A stretch of DNA of 64,000 nt from Sphingomonas sp. (GCA_019635535.1 JAHBZH010000001.1:2446995-2510994); one strand, 5' to 3'; shown: positions 35,186-44,573, counted from the first letter of the stretch. Numbers and translations: made by a program. The notes: a model not told the origin generated them from the sequence alone.

Positions 35186-35231
35186 AGACGCCCTAGCTCC
35201 GCCGACGAGCGGCGGATCTCTCGTGTCTTCA
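35183..35231. terminator. Nested inverted repeat between czcI and czcC
   Basis: An outer stem TGAAGAC (35,183) / GTCTTCA (35,225) encloses an inner stem TCCGCCG (35,198) / CGGCGGA (35,210) with a 5-base loop. The outer arm includes the czcI stop codon. It may attenuate transcription into czcCBA or stabilise the processed message. Confidence 0.5.
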
Positions 35232-35244
35232 GGAGTCCCAGAGA

Positions 35245-36573
35245 ATGAAATTCATGCTTGCCGCGGCCGCCGCCGCGGCGATGGCGTCGCCCCCCGGGTC
35301 GGCGGCGCTCGCGCAAGTCGCGACGCCCGCCACCCCGCGCGTCGGAACGCCGCTCGCTCCGCCAACGGTCGGACCGCCGGCGCCGCCGCCGGCCGCCCCG
35401 GACCTGCCGGCGCCGCGCGACACTCCCCTTCCCGCCAACCTCACGCTTTCTCAGGCCCTGGATGAAGCGGAGTCCCGCTCGCCGGAGATCGTCGCGGCTC
35501 GCGCCGCCGTATCGGCCGCCGAGGCGCGCGCCCGGCAGGCGGGCCTGCTTCCCAATCCCGAGCTCAGCGTCGAGCTCGAGAATTTCGCGGGCAGCGGCGA
35601 CTATGCCGGCACGCGCGGGCTCGAGACCACGGTCGCGATTAGCCAGCGGCTCGATCTCGGCGGGCGCCGCCGCTCGCGGCTCGGCGTGGCGCGGGCAGAA
35701 CTCGCCGCCGCCGAGCTCAGGCTCGCCATCGCGCGCGCCGACCTCGCCCGGCAGGTCCGGGAGCAGTTCGCGCGCGCCGTCACCGCGCGCGACCGGTTGC
35801 GGCTCGCGGAGGAAAATGACCGCCTCGCGCGCGAGCTCGCACGTATCGCCGGCCAGCTCGTCGAGGCCGGGCGCGATCCGCCGCTGAGGGCCCTGAGGGC
35901 GCGGTCGGCGGCCGCCCAGGCGGCGGCGCAGCTCGCCGCCGCGCAGGCGGACGAAGCGGCCGCGCGCCTCACCCTCGCCGCTCTGTTCGGCGCGACCTCG
36001 CCCCCGGAGAGCGTCGCCGGCAGCCTGCTCGACCTCGAGCCAAGGACGATCGACGCGGGGCGCAGCCTCGACGTCCGCCTTGCCGACGCGGAGCGGGCAA
36101 TCGCCGCGGCCGAGCTCGACCAGCAGCGGGCCGCGCGCAATCTCGATCCGGCCGTCGGCGTCGGCCTGCGCCAGTTCCGCGGCAGCGGCGACGTGGCTCT
36201 CGTCGGCGGGATCTCGATGCAGATTCCGCTGTTCGATCGCAACCAAGGCAATATCGCCGCCGCCCGCTCCAACGTCGCCGCCGCCGAGGCGCGGCGCGCG
36301 AACGCGCTGGCGAATGTCACGGTGCGCGCACGCAACGCGATCGCGGCCGTCGAGGCGGCCGAAGCGCGCGTCCGGGCGCTCGAGGGCGCCGCGATCCCCG
36401 AAGCCTTCGAGGCGCTGCGGCTCGCGCAATCCTCCTACCGGGAAGGGCGGGCGAGCCTGATCGAGCTGCTCGACGCCCAGAATGCCTACACCACCGCCGA
36501 GGCGGCGCTGATCGATGCGCGCCTCGCCCTTGCCCTCGCGACCGCCGAGCTCGGCCGGGTCGCGGCTCAATGA
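35245..36573 (+). CDS. czcC: Outer membrane efflux protein CzcC
   Basis: 442 aa. Signal peptide (FMLAAAAAAAMASPPGSAALA), a Pro-rich linker, then the TolC-type core LTLSQALDEAESRSPEIVAA, GLLPNPELSVELENFAGSGD and the second-half repeat NLDPAVGVGLRQFRGSGDVAL. It forms the outer membrane channel for the CzcBA pump. It overlaps czcB by 4 bp. Confidence 0.9.
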   Translation: MKFMLAAAAAAAMASPPGSAALAQVATPATPRVGTPLAPPTVGPPAPPPAAPDLPAPRDTPLPANLTLSQALDEAESRSPEIVAARAAVSAAEARARQAGLLPNPELSVELENFAGSGDYAGTRGLETTVAISQRLDLGGRRRSRLGVARAELAAAELRLAIARADLARQVREQFARAVTARDRLRLAEENDRLARELARIAGQLVEAGRDPPLRALRARSAAAQAAAQLAAAQADEAAARLTLAALFGATSPPESVAGSLLDLEPRTIDAGRSLDVRLADAERAIAAAELDQQRAARNLDPAVGVGLRQFRGSGDVALVGGISMQIPLFDRNQGNIAAARSNVAAAEARRANALANVTVRARNAIAAVEAAEARVRALEGAAIPEAFEALRLAQSSYREGRASLIELLDAQNAYTTAEAALIDARLALALATAELGRVAAQ

Positions 36574-37766
36574 GGATGATCGACATGGAAATCACCAGGG
36601 AGACCCGGGATCGCCGCAAGCTGGTCGCGTTCGGCGCCGCCGCCTTGCTCGCAGTCGGCTCGGCCGGAGTCCTGATCGGCCGCTCGATGACCGACGGGCC
36701 GGCACCGGCGGCCGGAGAGCCGGCGGGAAAGGCCGAGGCCGGCCACGACCGGGAGGGTTTTGTCGAGATGACGGCGGCTCGGGTCCGGGCCGCCGGCATC
36801 GGCACCGAGCGGCTCGCGCCGAGCATGCTCGCCACCGAAATACTCGCCCAGGCGACGGTGACCGCGCCGCCCGACGGCCAGGCGCTCCTGACGGCGCGCG
36901 CCGACGGCGCCGTCGTTCGCATCAGCAAGAGGCTGGGCGACGCGGTCGCCGCCGGCGAGACGGTGGCGTTGCTCGAAAGCCGGGATGCCGCCGCCTTCGT
37001 CGCGGCGCGCAACGCGGCGGCGGCGCGCGAGCGCGCGGCGCACGCCGCCTGGCAACGCGAGCAGCGGCTGTTCCGCGAGCGGATCACCTCGCGCGAGGAC
37101 ATGGAGGCGGCCGAAGCCGCGCATGACGAAGCGGAAGTGGAGCTTCGCCGGACCGAAGCCGCGGTGCGTGCCGCGGGGGTCACCGGCGGCGGACGCTATC
37201 TCGCGGTGCGCAGCCCGATCGCCGGCCGGATCACCGAGATGGACACCCAGCTCGGCGCCTATGTCACGGCCGGCGCCGAATTGTTCAACGTCGCCGATCC
37301 CCGCCGCATCCAGGTCGACGCCGCGGTCCCGTCGACCGACGCGACGCGCATCCGGCCGGGCGACCGCGCGATCGTCGAATTGCCGGGCGGCGGGACCGTG
37401 GATGCCGTCGTGCGCTCGTCGACGCCGTCCCTCGACGCCGAGAGCCGCGCCGCCACGGTCGTGCTGCAGCCGCTCGGCGTGCCCGCGGGCCTTACCCAGG
37501 GCCAGGCGGTCCGGGTCCGGATCATGCCGCGGGCCTCGGCGACCCGCGGCGTCGTGATTGCCGAAGAAGCGGTCCAGCAGGTCGAGGGCCGCGACGTCGT
37601 CTTCGTGCAGGCCGAGGGCGGGTTCCAGGCGGTGCCGGTCACGGTCGGCCAGCGCAGCGGCGGACGGGTCGAGATCCTGGAAGGGCTCGCGCCCGGTGTC
37701 GTCGTCGTCACGCGGGGCGCCTTCGTCCTGAAGTCCCAGCTCGGCGCGAGCGAGGCCGAGCATTGA
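36570..37766 (+). CDS. czcB: RND periplasmic adaptor CzcB
   Basis: 398 aa. Single anchor (KLVAFGAAALLAVGSAGVLIG), then barrel, lipoyl and hairpin parts (ADGAVVRISKRLGDAVAAGE, LAVRSPIAGRITEMDTQLGA, NVADPRRIQVDAAVPSTDA). Unlike CusB it has no fused CusF domain. It couples CzcA to CzcC. An ATG a few codons on (36,585) is also possible. Confidence 0.9.
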   Translation: MRMIDMEITRETRDRRKLVAFGAAALLAVGSAGVLIGRSMTDGPAPAAGEPAGKAEAGHDREGFVEMTAARVRAAGIGTERLAPSMLATEILAQATVTAPPDGQALLTARADGAVVRISKRLGDAVAAGETVALLESRDAAAFVAARNAAAARERAAHAAWQREQRLFRERITSREDMEAAEAAHDEAEVELRRTEAAVRAAGVTGGGRYLAVRSPIAGRITEMDTQLGAYVTAGAELFNVADPRRIQVDAAVPSTDATRIRPGDRAIVELPGGGTVDAVVRSSTPSLDAESRAATVVLQPLGVPAGLTQGQAVRVRIMPRASATRGVVIAEEAVQQVEGRDVVFVQAEGGFQAVPVTVGQRSGGRVEILEGLAPGVVVVTRGAFVLKSQLGASEAEH

Positions 37767-37833
37767 GCGCGGCCTTCCTCCGCAACGACCCTCTCATGGC
37801 CGCCGATCGGGGCGGCGACAGGATTTGCTTATC

Positions 37834-40800
37834 ATGATCGACCGTCTGCTCGACGCCGCCGTCCGCTTCCGCTGGGCCGTGCTCTTCGCCACCCTCGCCG
37901 TCGCCGTTTATGGCGCGCTGCAGCTGTTCAGGCTGCCGATCGACGCCGTTCCCGACATCACCAACAAGCAGGTGCAGGTGAACGTCGCCGCCCCGCAATT
38001 CTCGCCCCTCGACATGGAGCGGCTGGTCACCTTCCCGATCGAGACGTCGCTCGCCGGCATTCCGGGCCTCGATCATACGCGCTCGATCTCGCGCAACGGC
38101 TTCACCCAGGTGACCGCCGTGTTCGACGAGAATGTCGACATCTATTTCGCGCGCCAGCAGGTCTCCGAGCGCCTGGCGCAGGCGGGCGAGAGCCTGCCCG
38201 AAGGCGTCCAGCCGCAAATGGGACCGGTCTCGACCGGGCTCGGCGAGGTGCTGATGTGGTCGGTCGATTATGACGCCGGCGCGCCGCGCGTCGCCGGCCG
38301 GCCGGGTCCGCAGCCGGACGGCTCCTATTTGACGCCGGAAGGGGAGCGGCTGACCGACGAGGTCTCCCGGCTCGCTTATCTGCGCACCATCCAGGACTGG
38401 GTCGTCCGCCCGCAATTGCGCACCGTCGAGGGCGTGGCCGGCGTCGATTCGATCGGCGGCTATGAAAAGCAGTTCGTCGTCCAGCCGGATCCTGGCCGCC
38501 TCGCCGCTTACGGCGTCTCCTTCTCCGAGCTGGCGCAGGCGCTCGAGCGCGCCAATCTGTCGGTCGGCGCCAATTTCGTGCAGCGCGGCGGCGAAGCCTT
38601 TCTCGTGCGCGCCGATGCCCGCATCCGCCACGCCGACGAGATCGGCCGGGCGACCATCGCCACGCGAAACGGCGTGCCGGTCACGGTCGCCGACGTCGCC
38701 ATCGTCCGGGTCGGCGGCGAGCTACGGACCGGCGCCGCCTCGACCAACGGGCGCGAGATCGTCGTCGGCACCGCCTTGATGCTGGCTGGCGGCAACAGCC
38801 GGGTCGTCGCCCAAGCCGTGTCAGAGCGCCTTGCCGAGGTATCTCCCACGCTCCCGCCCGGGATCGAGGTCACCCCGCTCTACAATCGCTCGGCGCTGGT
38901 CGAGGCGACCATCGCCACGGTCGAGAAGAATCTCGTCGAAGGCGCCTTGCTCGTCATCGCGGCCTTGTTCTGGCTGCTCGGCAATATCCGCGCCGCGATC
39001 ATCGCCGCGCTCGTCATCCCTTTGTCCTTCCTGATGATGGCGATCGGGATGAACCAATATGGGGTGTCGGGGAATCTGATGAGCCTCGGCGCGCTCGATT
39101 TCGGGCTCATCGTCGACGGCTCGATCATCATCATCGAGAATTGCCTGAGACGTCTCGCCGAGCGGCAGCATGAAGAAGGCCGCCTGCTCACCTTGAGCGA
39201 GCGGCTGCACGAGGTCTACGAAGCGTCGCGCGAGATGGTGCGTCCGACCATCTACGGCCAGGCGATCATCCTGCTCGTCTTCGCGCCCCTGCTCACCTTC
39301 ACCGGCGTCGAAGGCAAGATGTTCACGCCGATGGCGATCACCGTCATGCTCGCTCTCGTCGGCGCCTTCATCCTCTCGCTCACCTTCGTGCCGGCGATGG
39401 TCGCGATCCTCATCCGCGGCAGGGTCGCTGAAAAGGAAGTTCGCGCGATCCGCTGGGTCAAGGAGCGATATGAGCCGCTGCTGGACCGGGTCATCGCCCG
39501 GCCGTGGCGGTGGATCGGCGCCGGCTTCGCGACCTTCGCGGCGGCAGGCCTGCTCTTCCTGACCCTGGGCCAGGAGTTCATCCCGCAGCTCGACGAGGGC
39601 GACCTTTCGGTTCAGGCGCTGCGCATCCCGTCGACGTCGCTCGAGCAGTCGCTCGACATGCAGCGCAGGATCGAGCGGGCGGTCTCCTCGCTTCCCGAAG
39701 TGGCCTTCGTCTACTCGAAGACCGGCACGGCCGAGGTCGCGACCGATCCGATGCCGCAGAACATCTCCGACGCGTTCGTGATCCTGCGTCCGCGCGACGA
39801 GTGGCCGTCCGGCGTGACCAGCAAGGATCAGGTCATCGAGCGGATCGAGGAGCGCATCCGCACGCTCACCGGCAACGCCTATGAGGTCAGCCAGCCGATC
39901 GAGATGCGCTTCAACGAGCTGATCGCCGGCGTGCGCGGCGACGTCGCGATCAAGATCTTCGGTGACGATCTGGAAGTCCTGGAGCGCGTCGCCGGACAGG
40001 TCTCCAGGGTGATCGGCGGCGTCGAGGGAACGGCCGACCTGCGCGTCGAGCAGACCGCCGGCTTTCCCACCCTCGACGTCGAGTTCAACCGGGACGCGAT
40101 CTCGCGCTACGGCCTCACCGTGGAGGACGTCGCCGACACCGTCGCGTCCGCGCTCGGCGGACGCGAGGCCGGCCGCGTCTTCGAAGGCGACCGGCGGTTC
40201 GACATCGTCGTCCGGCTCGACAATGCCACGCGCGACAATCTCGAAGCGGTCGGCGCCCTGCCGGTCATGCTGCCCGACCGCGGCACCGGCCCGCGCCGCT
40301 CGGTTCCGCTGCGCGAGGTGGCGCAGTTCCAGATCTCGGAGGGCGTCAACCAGGTCAGCCGCGAGAACGGCCAGCGGCGGGTCGTCGTGCAGGCCAATGT
40401 GCGCGGCCGCGACCTCGGCTCGTTCGTGCGCGAAGCGCAGGCGCGCGTCGCCGAGCAGGTCCAGCTGCCGCCCGGCGTGTTCATCCAATGGGGCGGCCAA
40501 TATGAGAATCTGCAGGCCGCCTCGGCCCGGCTGTCGATCGTCATTCCGGCGGTCTTCCTGCTGATCTTCGGCATCTTGTTCATGGCGCTTCGGGGCGTGG
40601 CGCCGGCCGCGGCGGTCTATTCCGCGGTCCCGCTCGGCCTTGCCGGCGGCGTCTTCGGACTCGCCCTGGCCGGTCTCAGCTTCTCGATCTCGGCGGCCGT
40701 CGGCTTCATCGTGCTCTCCGGCGTCACCGTGCTGAACGGCCTCGTCGTGATGACGGCCATCCGCCAGCGCATCGAGAGCGGCATGCCGGTCGACCGGTCG

Positions 40801-41079
40801 GTTCGGGAAGGCATGATGGAGCGGGTTCGGGCGGTTCTGATCACCGGGATCGTCCCCGCCGTCGGCTTCGTCCCGATGGCGATCGCCACCGGCCGCGGCG
40901 CCGAGGTTCAGAAGCCGCTGGCCGTCGTGGTCATCGCGGGCCTCGTCGTCGCCACCCTGCTCACCTTGTTCGTGCTGCCGGCGATCAGCCACCTGCTGCT
41001 GCACGTTCGAGGCAGGCGCCACGAGGTTGGCGAATATGGGGATGTAGATCGGCTCGGCAGCCCGTTGCCGGCCGAATGA
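37834..41079 (+). CDS. czcA: RND efflux pump CzcA (Co/Zn/Cd type)
   Basis: 1081 aa from ATG 37834; a TTG three codons earlier is less likely. TM4 has LGALDFGLIVDGSIIIIEN, carrying the two Asp and one Glu that mark divalent-cation HME-RND pumps (Asp402, Asp408, Glu415 in CzcA). It exports Co, Zn, Cd or Ni with proton import. It follows czcB after 67 bp. Confidence 0.93.
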   Translation: MIDRLLDAAVRFRWAVLFATLAVAVYGALQLFRLPIDAVPDITNKQVQVNVAAPQFSPLDMERLVTFPIETSLAGIPGLDHTRSISRNGFTQVTAVFDENVDIYFARQQVSERLAQAGESLPEGVQPQMGPVSTGLGEVLMWSVDYDAGAPRVAGRPGPQPDGSYLTPEGERLTDEVSRLAYLRTIQDWVVRPQLRTVEGVAGVDSIGGYEKQFVVQPDPGRLAAYGVSFSELAQALERANLSVGANFVQRGGEAFLVRADARIRHADEIGRATIATRNGVPVTVADVAIVRVGGELRTGAASTNGREIVVGTALMLAGGNSRVVAQAVSERLAEVSPTLPPGIEVTPLYNRSALVEATIATVEKNLVEGALLVIAALFWLLGNIRAAIIAALVIPLSFLMMAIGMNQYGVSGNLMSLGALDFGLIVDGSIIIIENCLRRLAERQHEEGRLLTLSERLHEVYEASREMVRPTIYGQAIILLVFAPLLTFTGVEGKMFTPMAITVMLALVGAFILSLTFVPAMVAILIRGRVAEKEVRAIRWVKERYEPLLDRVIARPWRWIGAGFATFAAAGLLFLTLGQEFIPQLDEGDLSVQALRIPSTSLEQSLDMQRRIERAVSSLPEVAFVYSKTGTAEVATDPMPQNISDAFVILRPRDEWPSGVTSKDQVIERIEERIRTLTGNAYEVSQPIEMRFNELIAGVRGDVAIKIFGDDLEVLERVAGQVSRVIGGVEGTADLRVEQTAGFPTLDVEFNRDAISRYGLTVEDVADTVASALGGREAGRVFEGDRRFDIVVRLDNATRDNLEAVGALPVMLPDRGTGPRRSVPLREVAQFQISEGVNQVSRENGQRRVVVQANVRGRDLGSFVREAQARVAEQVQLPPGVFIQWGGQYENLQAASARLSIVIPAVFLLIFGILFMALRGVAPAAAVYSAVPLGLAGGVFGLALAGLSFSISAAVGFIVLSGVTVLNGLVVMTAIRQRIESGMPVDRSVREGMMERVRAVLITGIVPAVGFVPMAIATGRGAEVQKPLAVVVIAGLVVATLLTLFVLPAISHLLLHVRGRRHEVGEYGDVDRLGSPLPAE

Positions 41080-41108
41080 AGGCGGGTGCGGCTGCAAAGA
41101 GATGAAGG

Positions 41109-41477
41109 ATGCTGACCATCGACAGACGTGACGACGGGGTGCTGCGCATCCTGGCCGAGGGAAAGCTGACGGCCGACGACCTCGCGCGGTTCGAGCCGCG
41201 CTTCGAGGCTCTTGCCCGGAGCGGACCGACGCCGATGCTGATCGAGCTCGGCCCCGATTTTTCCGGGTGGACCCCGTGTGCGCTCTGGAGCGACCTGAGC
41301 TTCGATCGCCGCCACCGCAGCCAGTTCGGCCGTATCGCCATTGTCGGTGACAAAGGTTGGGAGAGGTGGGGAACGGAGCTGACCGATCCCCTGTTTCCAG
41401 GCGAGATGCGATTCTTCGACCGCGGTGCAAGCGATCAGGCGGAAGCGTGGCTGCGCGGCGCGGGAGGCCGGGCATGA
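41109..41477 (+). CDS. SpoIIAA-like (STAS/SEC14 type) small protein
   Basis: 122 aa. It reads MLTIDRRDDGVLRILAEGKL, LIELGPDFSGWTPCALWSDL and RIAIVGDKGWERWGT, ending DQAEAWLRGA, the layout of SpoIIAA-like proteins that are common beside membrane transporters. Overlaps the CDF gene by 4 bp. Probably cytosolic; role unclear. Confidence 0.83.
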   Translation: MLTIDRRDDGVLRILAEGKLTADDLARFEPRFEALARSGPTPMLIELGPDFSGWTPCALWSDLSFDRRHRSQFGRIAIVGDKGWERWGTELTDPLFPGEMRFFDRGASDQAEAWLRGAGGRA

Positions 41478-42370
41478 GCGCCGGGCACGATCATGGCGCT
41501 CACGACATGAGCGATAGCCGCCTCCTCTGGGCGGTCGTCGTCAATGTCGGGCTGACCGTTGCCCAGATCATCGGCGGGATCGTTTCAGGATCCCTCGCGC
41601 TGATTGCCGATGCGCTGCACAATTTCAGCGACGCCGCCTCGCTCGGCCTAGCCCTGTTCGCGCGCAAGATCGGCAGACGTCCCGCCGACAAGCTGATGAC
41701 CTTCGGATACGGGCGAGCCGAGATCGTCGCGGCACTGATCAACCTTACGACCCTGGTCATCATCGGGCTGTACTTGCTGATCGAGGCGGTGAGCCGCTAT
41801 TTCGATCCACAGCCGGTCGAAGGCTGGACGGTCGTCATCGTCGCCGGCATCGCGCTGGCGATCGACGTCGCCACTGCCGTCCTCGTCCACAAGGGCACGA
41901 AGGGCAGCCTCAACATCAAGGCGGCCTTTCTCCACAATGTTTCGGATGCGCTCGCCTCCGTCGGCGTCATCATCGCCGGGACGCTGATCGTGCTTTACGG
42001 GCTCTACATCGCTGATCTGGTGATGACGGCGGCAATCGCCGCCTATGTGCTATACCAAGGCCTCTCCCTTCTCCCCAAAACGGTCAAGCTGCTGATGGAT
42101 GCGGTTCCGGACGACGTGGAGTTCGACGCGATTCTGCGTCAGCTGGAGGCCGTCGAGGGGGTCGCCAGCGTTCACCACCTGCATATCTGGAACCTCGACG
42201 AGCATCGCCGGGCGCTCGAGGCCCATCTCGTTCCGGTCCACGCGACCATCGCCGAGTTCGAGCTGTTGAAGGCGCGAGTCCGGAAGCGGCTCCTGGAGCA
42301 TCATTCGATCGAACATGCGACCCTGGAGCCGTGCGTGGCCGATGACGGCGGCGGCGCCGGCTGCGACTGA
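41474..42370 (+). CDS. czcD: Cation diffusion facilitator (CzcD type)
   Basis: 298 aa. His-rich N-terminus (MSAGHDHGAHDMSDS), six membrane helices with the metal motifs DALHNFSDAAS and AAFLHNVSDALAS (HxxxD twice) and a full cytoplasmic domain (VEGVASVHHLHIWNLDEHRR). It exports Zn, Co or Cd from the cytosol. Coupled by 4 bp to the SpoIIAA-like gene. Confidence 0.93.
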   Translation: MSAGHDHGAHDMSDSRLLWAVVVNVGLTVAQIIGGIVSGSLALIADALHNFSDAASLGLALFARKIGRRPADKLMTFGYGRAEIVAALINLTTLVIIGLYLLIEAVSRYFDPQPVEGWTVVIVAGIALAIDVATAVLVHKGTKGSLNIKAAFLHNVSDALASVGVIIAGTLIVLYGLYIADLVMTAAIAAYVLYQGLSLLPKTVKLLMDAVPDDVEFDAILRQLEAVEGVASVHHLHIWNLDEHRRALEAHLVPVHATIAEFELLKARVRKRLLEHHSIEHATLEPCVADDGGGAGCD

Positions 42371-42443
42371 CCCCTCCGGGCTCATCCCAGGAACCCCCTG
42401 GACGCGCCGTTGTTCGATCCCTGATAGCTGAGGAGAATCGAAG

Positions 42444-43208
42444 GTCCCGGAGCTGTTCCAGATCATCCTGCTGGCCCTGCTTCCGGCAGCGGGAAACTTC
42501 GCCGGCGGCCTCCTTGCCGAAGCGATCAGAACGACGCGCGCGAACCTGTCGCTGACACTGCATGCCGCCGCTGGAATCGTCCTCGGCGTCATCGCCATGG
42601 AGCTGGTGCCGCGAACCTTCGAAGGGCTCCCCCCCTGGGCCGCGGGGCTCGCAATTCTCGCCGGCGGCGGCGCGTTCCTGCTCCTCGACGCGTCGGTTGA
42701 AAAGCTCACCAGCCGAAGCACGAACAAGCCGAATCCGGAGCCTGTGCGGGCCGTGTCGAGATCGGCGGGCGCCTGGATGATCTATGCAGCCGTCTCGCTC
42801 GACCTGTTCAGCGACGGGCTGCTGATCGGTGCCGGCTCCTCGCTCTCGTTCGAGCTCGCGCTGGTTCTCGCCATCGGGCAGGTGACCGCGGATATTCCCG
42901 AGGGCTTCGCGGCGGTCGCCAACTTCAAGGACAAGGGCATGCCGCGATCGCGGCGACTGCTGATGTCGGCATCCTTCGCCGTGCCGATCCTGATCGCTGC
43001 ACTGGCCTCGTGGCTCCTGCTGCGCGGCCAGGACGAAAGGGTGCAGCTGATCGTACTGGCATTCATCGCAGGGCTTCTGCTCGTCGCGGCAACCGAGGAA
43101 ATCATGGGCGAGGCCCATGAAGCCGCGTGCGACACCAAGCGCTCGGTCATGGCCATCGTCGGCGGGTTCGTTCTGTTCGCATTGGTGTCGAGCTACTTCG
43201 AGGCCTGA
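42444..43208 (+). CDS. ZIP-family metal transporter with a non-standard start
   Basis: The frame opens after a stop at 42,429-42,431. AGGAGA (42,431-42,436) is followed after 7 bp by GTC PELFQIILLALLPAAGNFAG, the expected first helix of a ZIP protein, but neither ATG, GTG nor TTG is present there. The first ATG (42,597) lies in helix two (VIAMELVPRTF) and would delete helix one. Later motifs SLDLFSDGLLIGAG and GQVTADIPEGFAAV fit the ZIP metal site. About 254 aa if the GTC is used. Metal import or, as in some ZIPs of such islands, balance of Zn is inferred. Confidence 0.72.
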   Translation, partial: VPELFQIILLALLPAAGNFAGGLLAEAIRTTRANLSLTLHAAAGIVLGVIAMELVPRTFEGLPPWAAGLAILAGGGAFLLLDASVEKLTSRSTNKPNPEPVRAVSRSAGAWMIYAAVSLDLFSDGLLIGAGSSLSFELALVLAIGQVTADIPEGFAAVANFKDKGMPRSRRLLMSASFAVPILIAALASWLLLRGQDERVQLIVLAFIAGLLLVAATEEIMGEAHEAACDTKRSVMAIVGGFVLFALVSSYFEA

Positions 43209-43593
43209 GGAGCGGGCCGTTCCGCCCGACGAGGAAGGACCAGTCCGGTGCCGCCCGCCACAAGCCCGAGGCGTCCGGCAAGCTCAACCTCGGCCTCGAT
43301 CTCCTGTGCCCGGCCGGCATCGCGCGTGTAGGTGTAAGCCGGGCCGGCGCTCCAGCGCACAGGACAGGCCAAGCCGCTCCTGCTCGAGGCGATGCGGGTC
43401 GGCGAGGGGGTGACCGGCCGCTCGACGGCGAAGGTCGGCTCGCAGCACAATCTCGCCTACACGCCGCTCGCCGAGAAGTTCGGGGGAAGACGACGCCAGA
43501 CTCTATGCGGAGGCGAACCAGGCCGTCGATTCAAGCGCGTGCCTCCTTTCGCCGCGGCGCGCGCTCCCCGTCCCCGGCGCGCCGGCAACCCAG
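43209..43593. other. Gene-poor stretch with decayed coding traces
   Basis: No complete gene is supported. On the plus strand a short frame reads KPLLLEAMRVGEGVTGRSTA and SQHNLAYTPLAEKFG (about 43,372-43,483) and then breaks; the next frame continues EDDARLYAEANQAVDSSA, which looks like a frameshifted relic. On the minus strand the 43,193-43,450 frame gives ELAGRLGLVAGGTGLVLPRR. This is the right-hand border between the metal island and the quorum-sensing block. Confidence 0.4.
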
Positions 43594-44391
43594 TCACCGA
43601 CAGGGGGGAATCGCCTCGTCATAGCTGACCACCGCGTCCCTCAGCCCGCAGGCGACGAGTTGCGCGCGGCTGACCACGTCGTAAGCGGCACGCGCCCGCT
43701 TCACATAGTGATGGGCGGTCTCGACGCCGATCCCGAGAATCGCGGCAATCTCCCAGTCGGTCTTCCCGGCGGCGAGCAGCCGCACGCACTCCCGCTCGCG
43801 GCGGCTGAGATGCGGGCAGCGGCCGAGATCGGTGTAATGGTGGAGACGCCGCGCCGCCCGGAAGGCATGGGCGCCGATCTGCTCGGCGCAGAGCAGCCGC
43901 CGCACGGGCAATTCCGTGTCGGTTCGCACCGCGAACGAGCAGGAGCCGGCGGGCTCCCCCGGTATGTTGACCGGGACGGTGAAGCCGTCGCCTATGTCGA
44001 AGCGCTTCGCCCGTTCGAGCAGCTCGCGCTGCCGGTTGCCGATCGGGACGAGCTGCGGCAGCTCCGACCAGGCGAAGCCGATATTGGTTCGGACGCTGGC
44101 TTGATGGACCGGGTCGGCGCCGATCAGGCCGAGCTCGCCGAGCTCTGCCTCCCAGCCGGAGGGATAGGTGTCGAGCCGGATGAGCCGAGGCCTCGAGGAT
44201 TCCAGGCTGGCATGGTGAAGCAGCGCGAAGAAATCGAAGCCGAGCTCGCGGGTCGCATCATCGAGCAGATGCTTAAGATCGCGGTCGGTTGCGCAGAGCG
44301 CCGCCCCGGCCTCGAAGACGTCGATCAGTCGGGAGAGGGCCACCCGCGCACCTTGGCCCCCCGCCGCGACGTGATGCAGAAAGGACAGCAA
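43594..44391 (-). CDS. LuxR-type regulator 1 with altered ligand pocket
   Basis: 265 aa. The N-terminal autoinducer domain is recognisable (FDFFALLHHASLESSRPRLI, TYPSGWEAELGELGLIGADPV, GFAWSEL, GDGFTVPVNIPGEPAGSCSF) and the C-terminal HTH reads LSRRERECVRLLAAGKTDWE with ILGIGVETAHHYVKRARAAYD. In the pocket motif WxxxY the Tyr (TraR Tyr61) is Leu, while Asp-Pro and the second Trp remain. It is divergent from luxR 2; the 182 bp between them contain the palindrome AACCGGTT. It ends 15 bp from the border stretch. Confidence 0.88.
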   Translation of the reverse strand: MLSFLHHVAAGGQGARVALSRLIDVFEAGAALCATDRDLKHLLDDATRELGFDFFALLHHASLESSRPRLIRLDTYPSGWEAELGELGLIGADPVHQASVRTNIGFAWSELPQLVPIGNRQRELLERAKRFDIGDGFTVPVNIPGEPAGSCSFAVRTDTELPVRRLLCAEQIGAHAFRAARRLHHYTDLGRCPHLSRRERECVRLLAAGKTDWEIAAILGIGVETAHHYVKRARAAYDVVSRAQLVACGLRDAVVSYDEAIPPCR

Positions 44392-44573
44392 GCTCGATAT
44401 AATCGCGAAATAACCGGTTGATCGATTGGCAACTTATCTGGAACAGCTAAAGTCGTCATGATCATCGGTGCCCCGGCGCCCGCTTGAGAACGGGTCGGTC
44501 GCGGCAAGGGAACGAGATCGGGGACAAAGGCGGCTTGGCGACGTCCCTCCGGTCCCGCCGTGTACGGGGCGTA

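Noticed and set aside
43127..43624. Plus-strand frame across the end of the ZIP gene into the luxR 1 end
   Set aside because: It overlaps two real genes and its product has no recognisable features.
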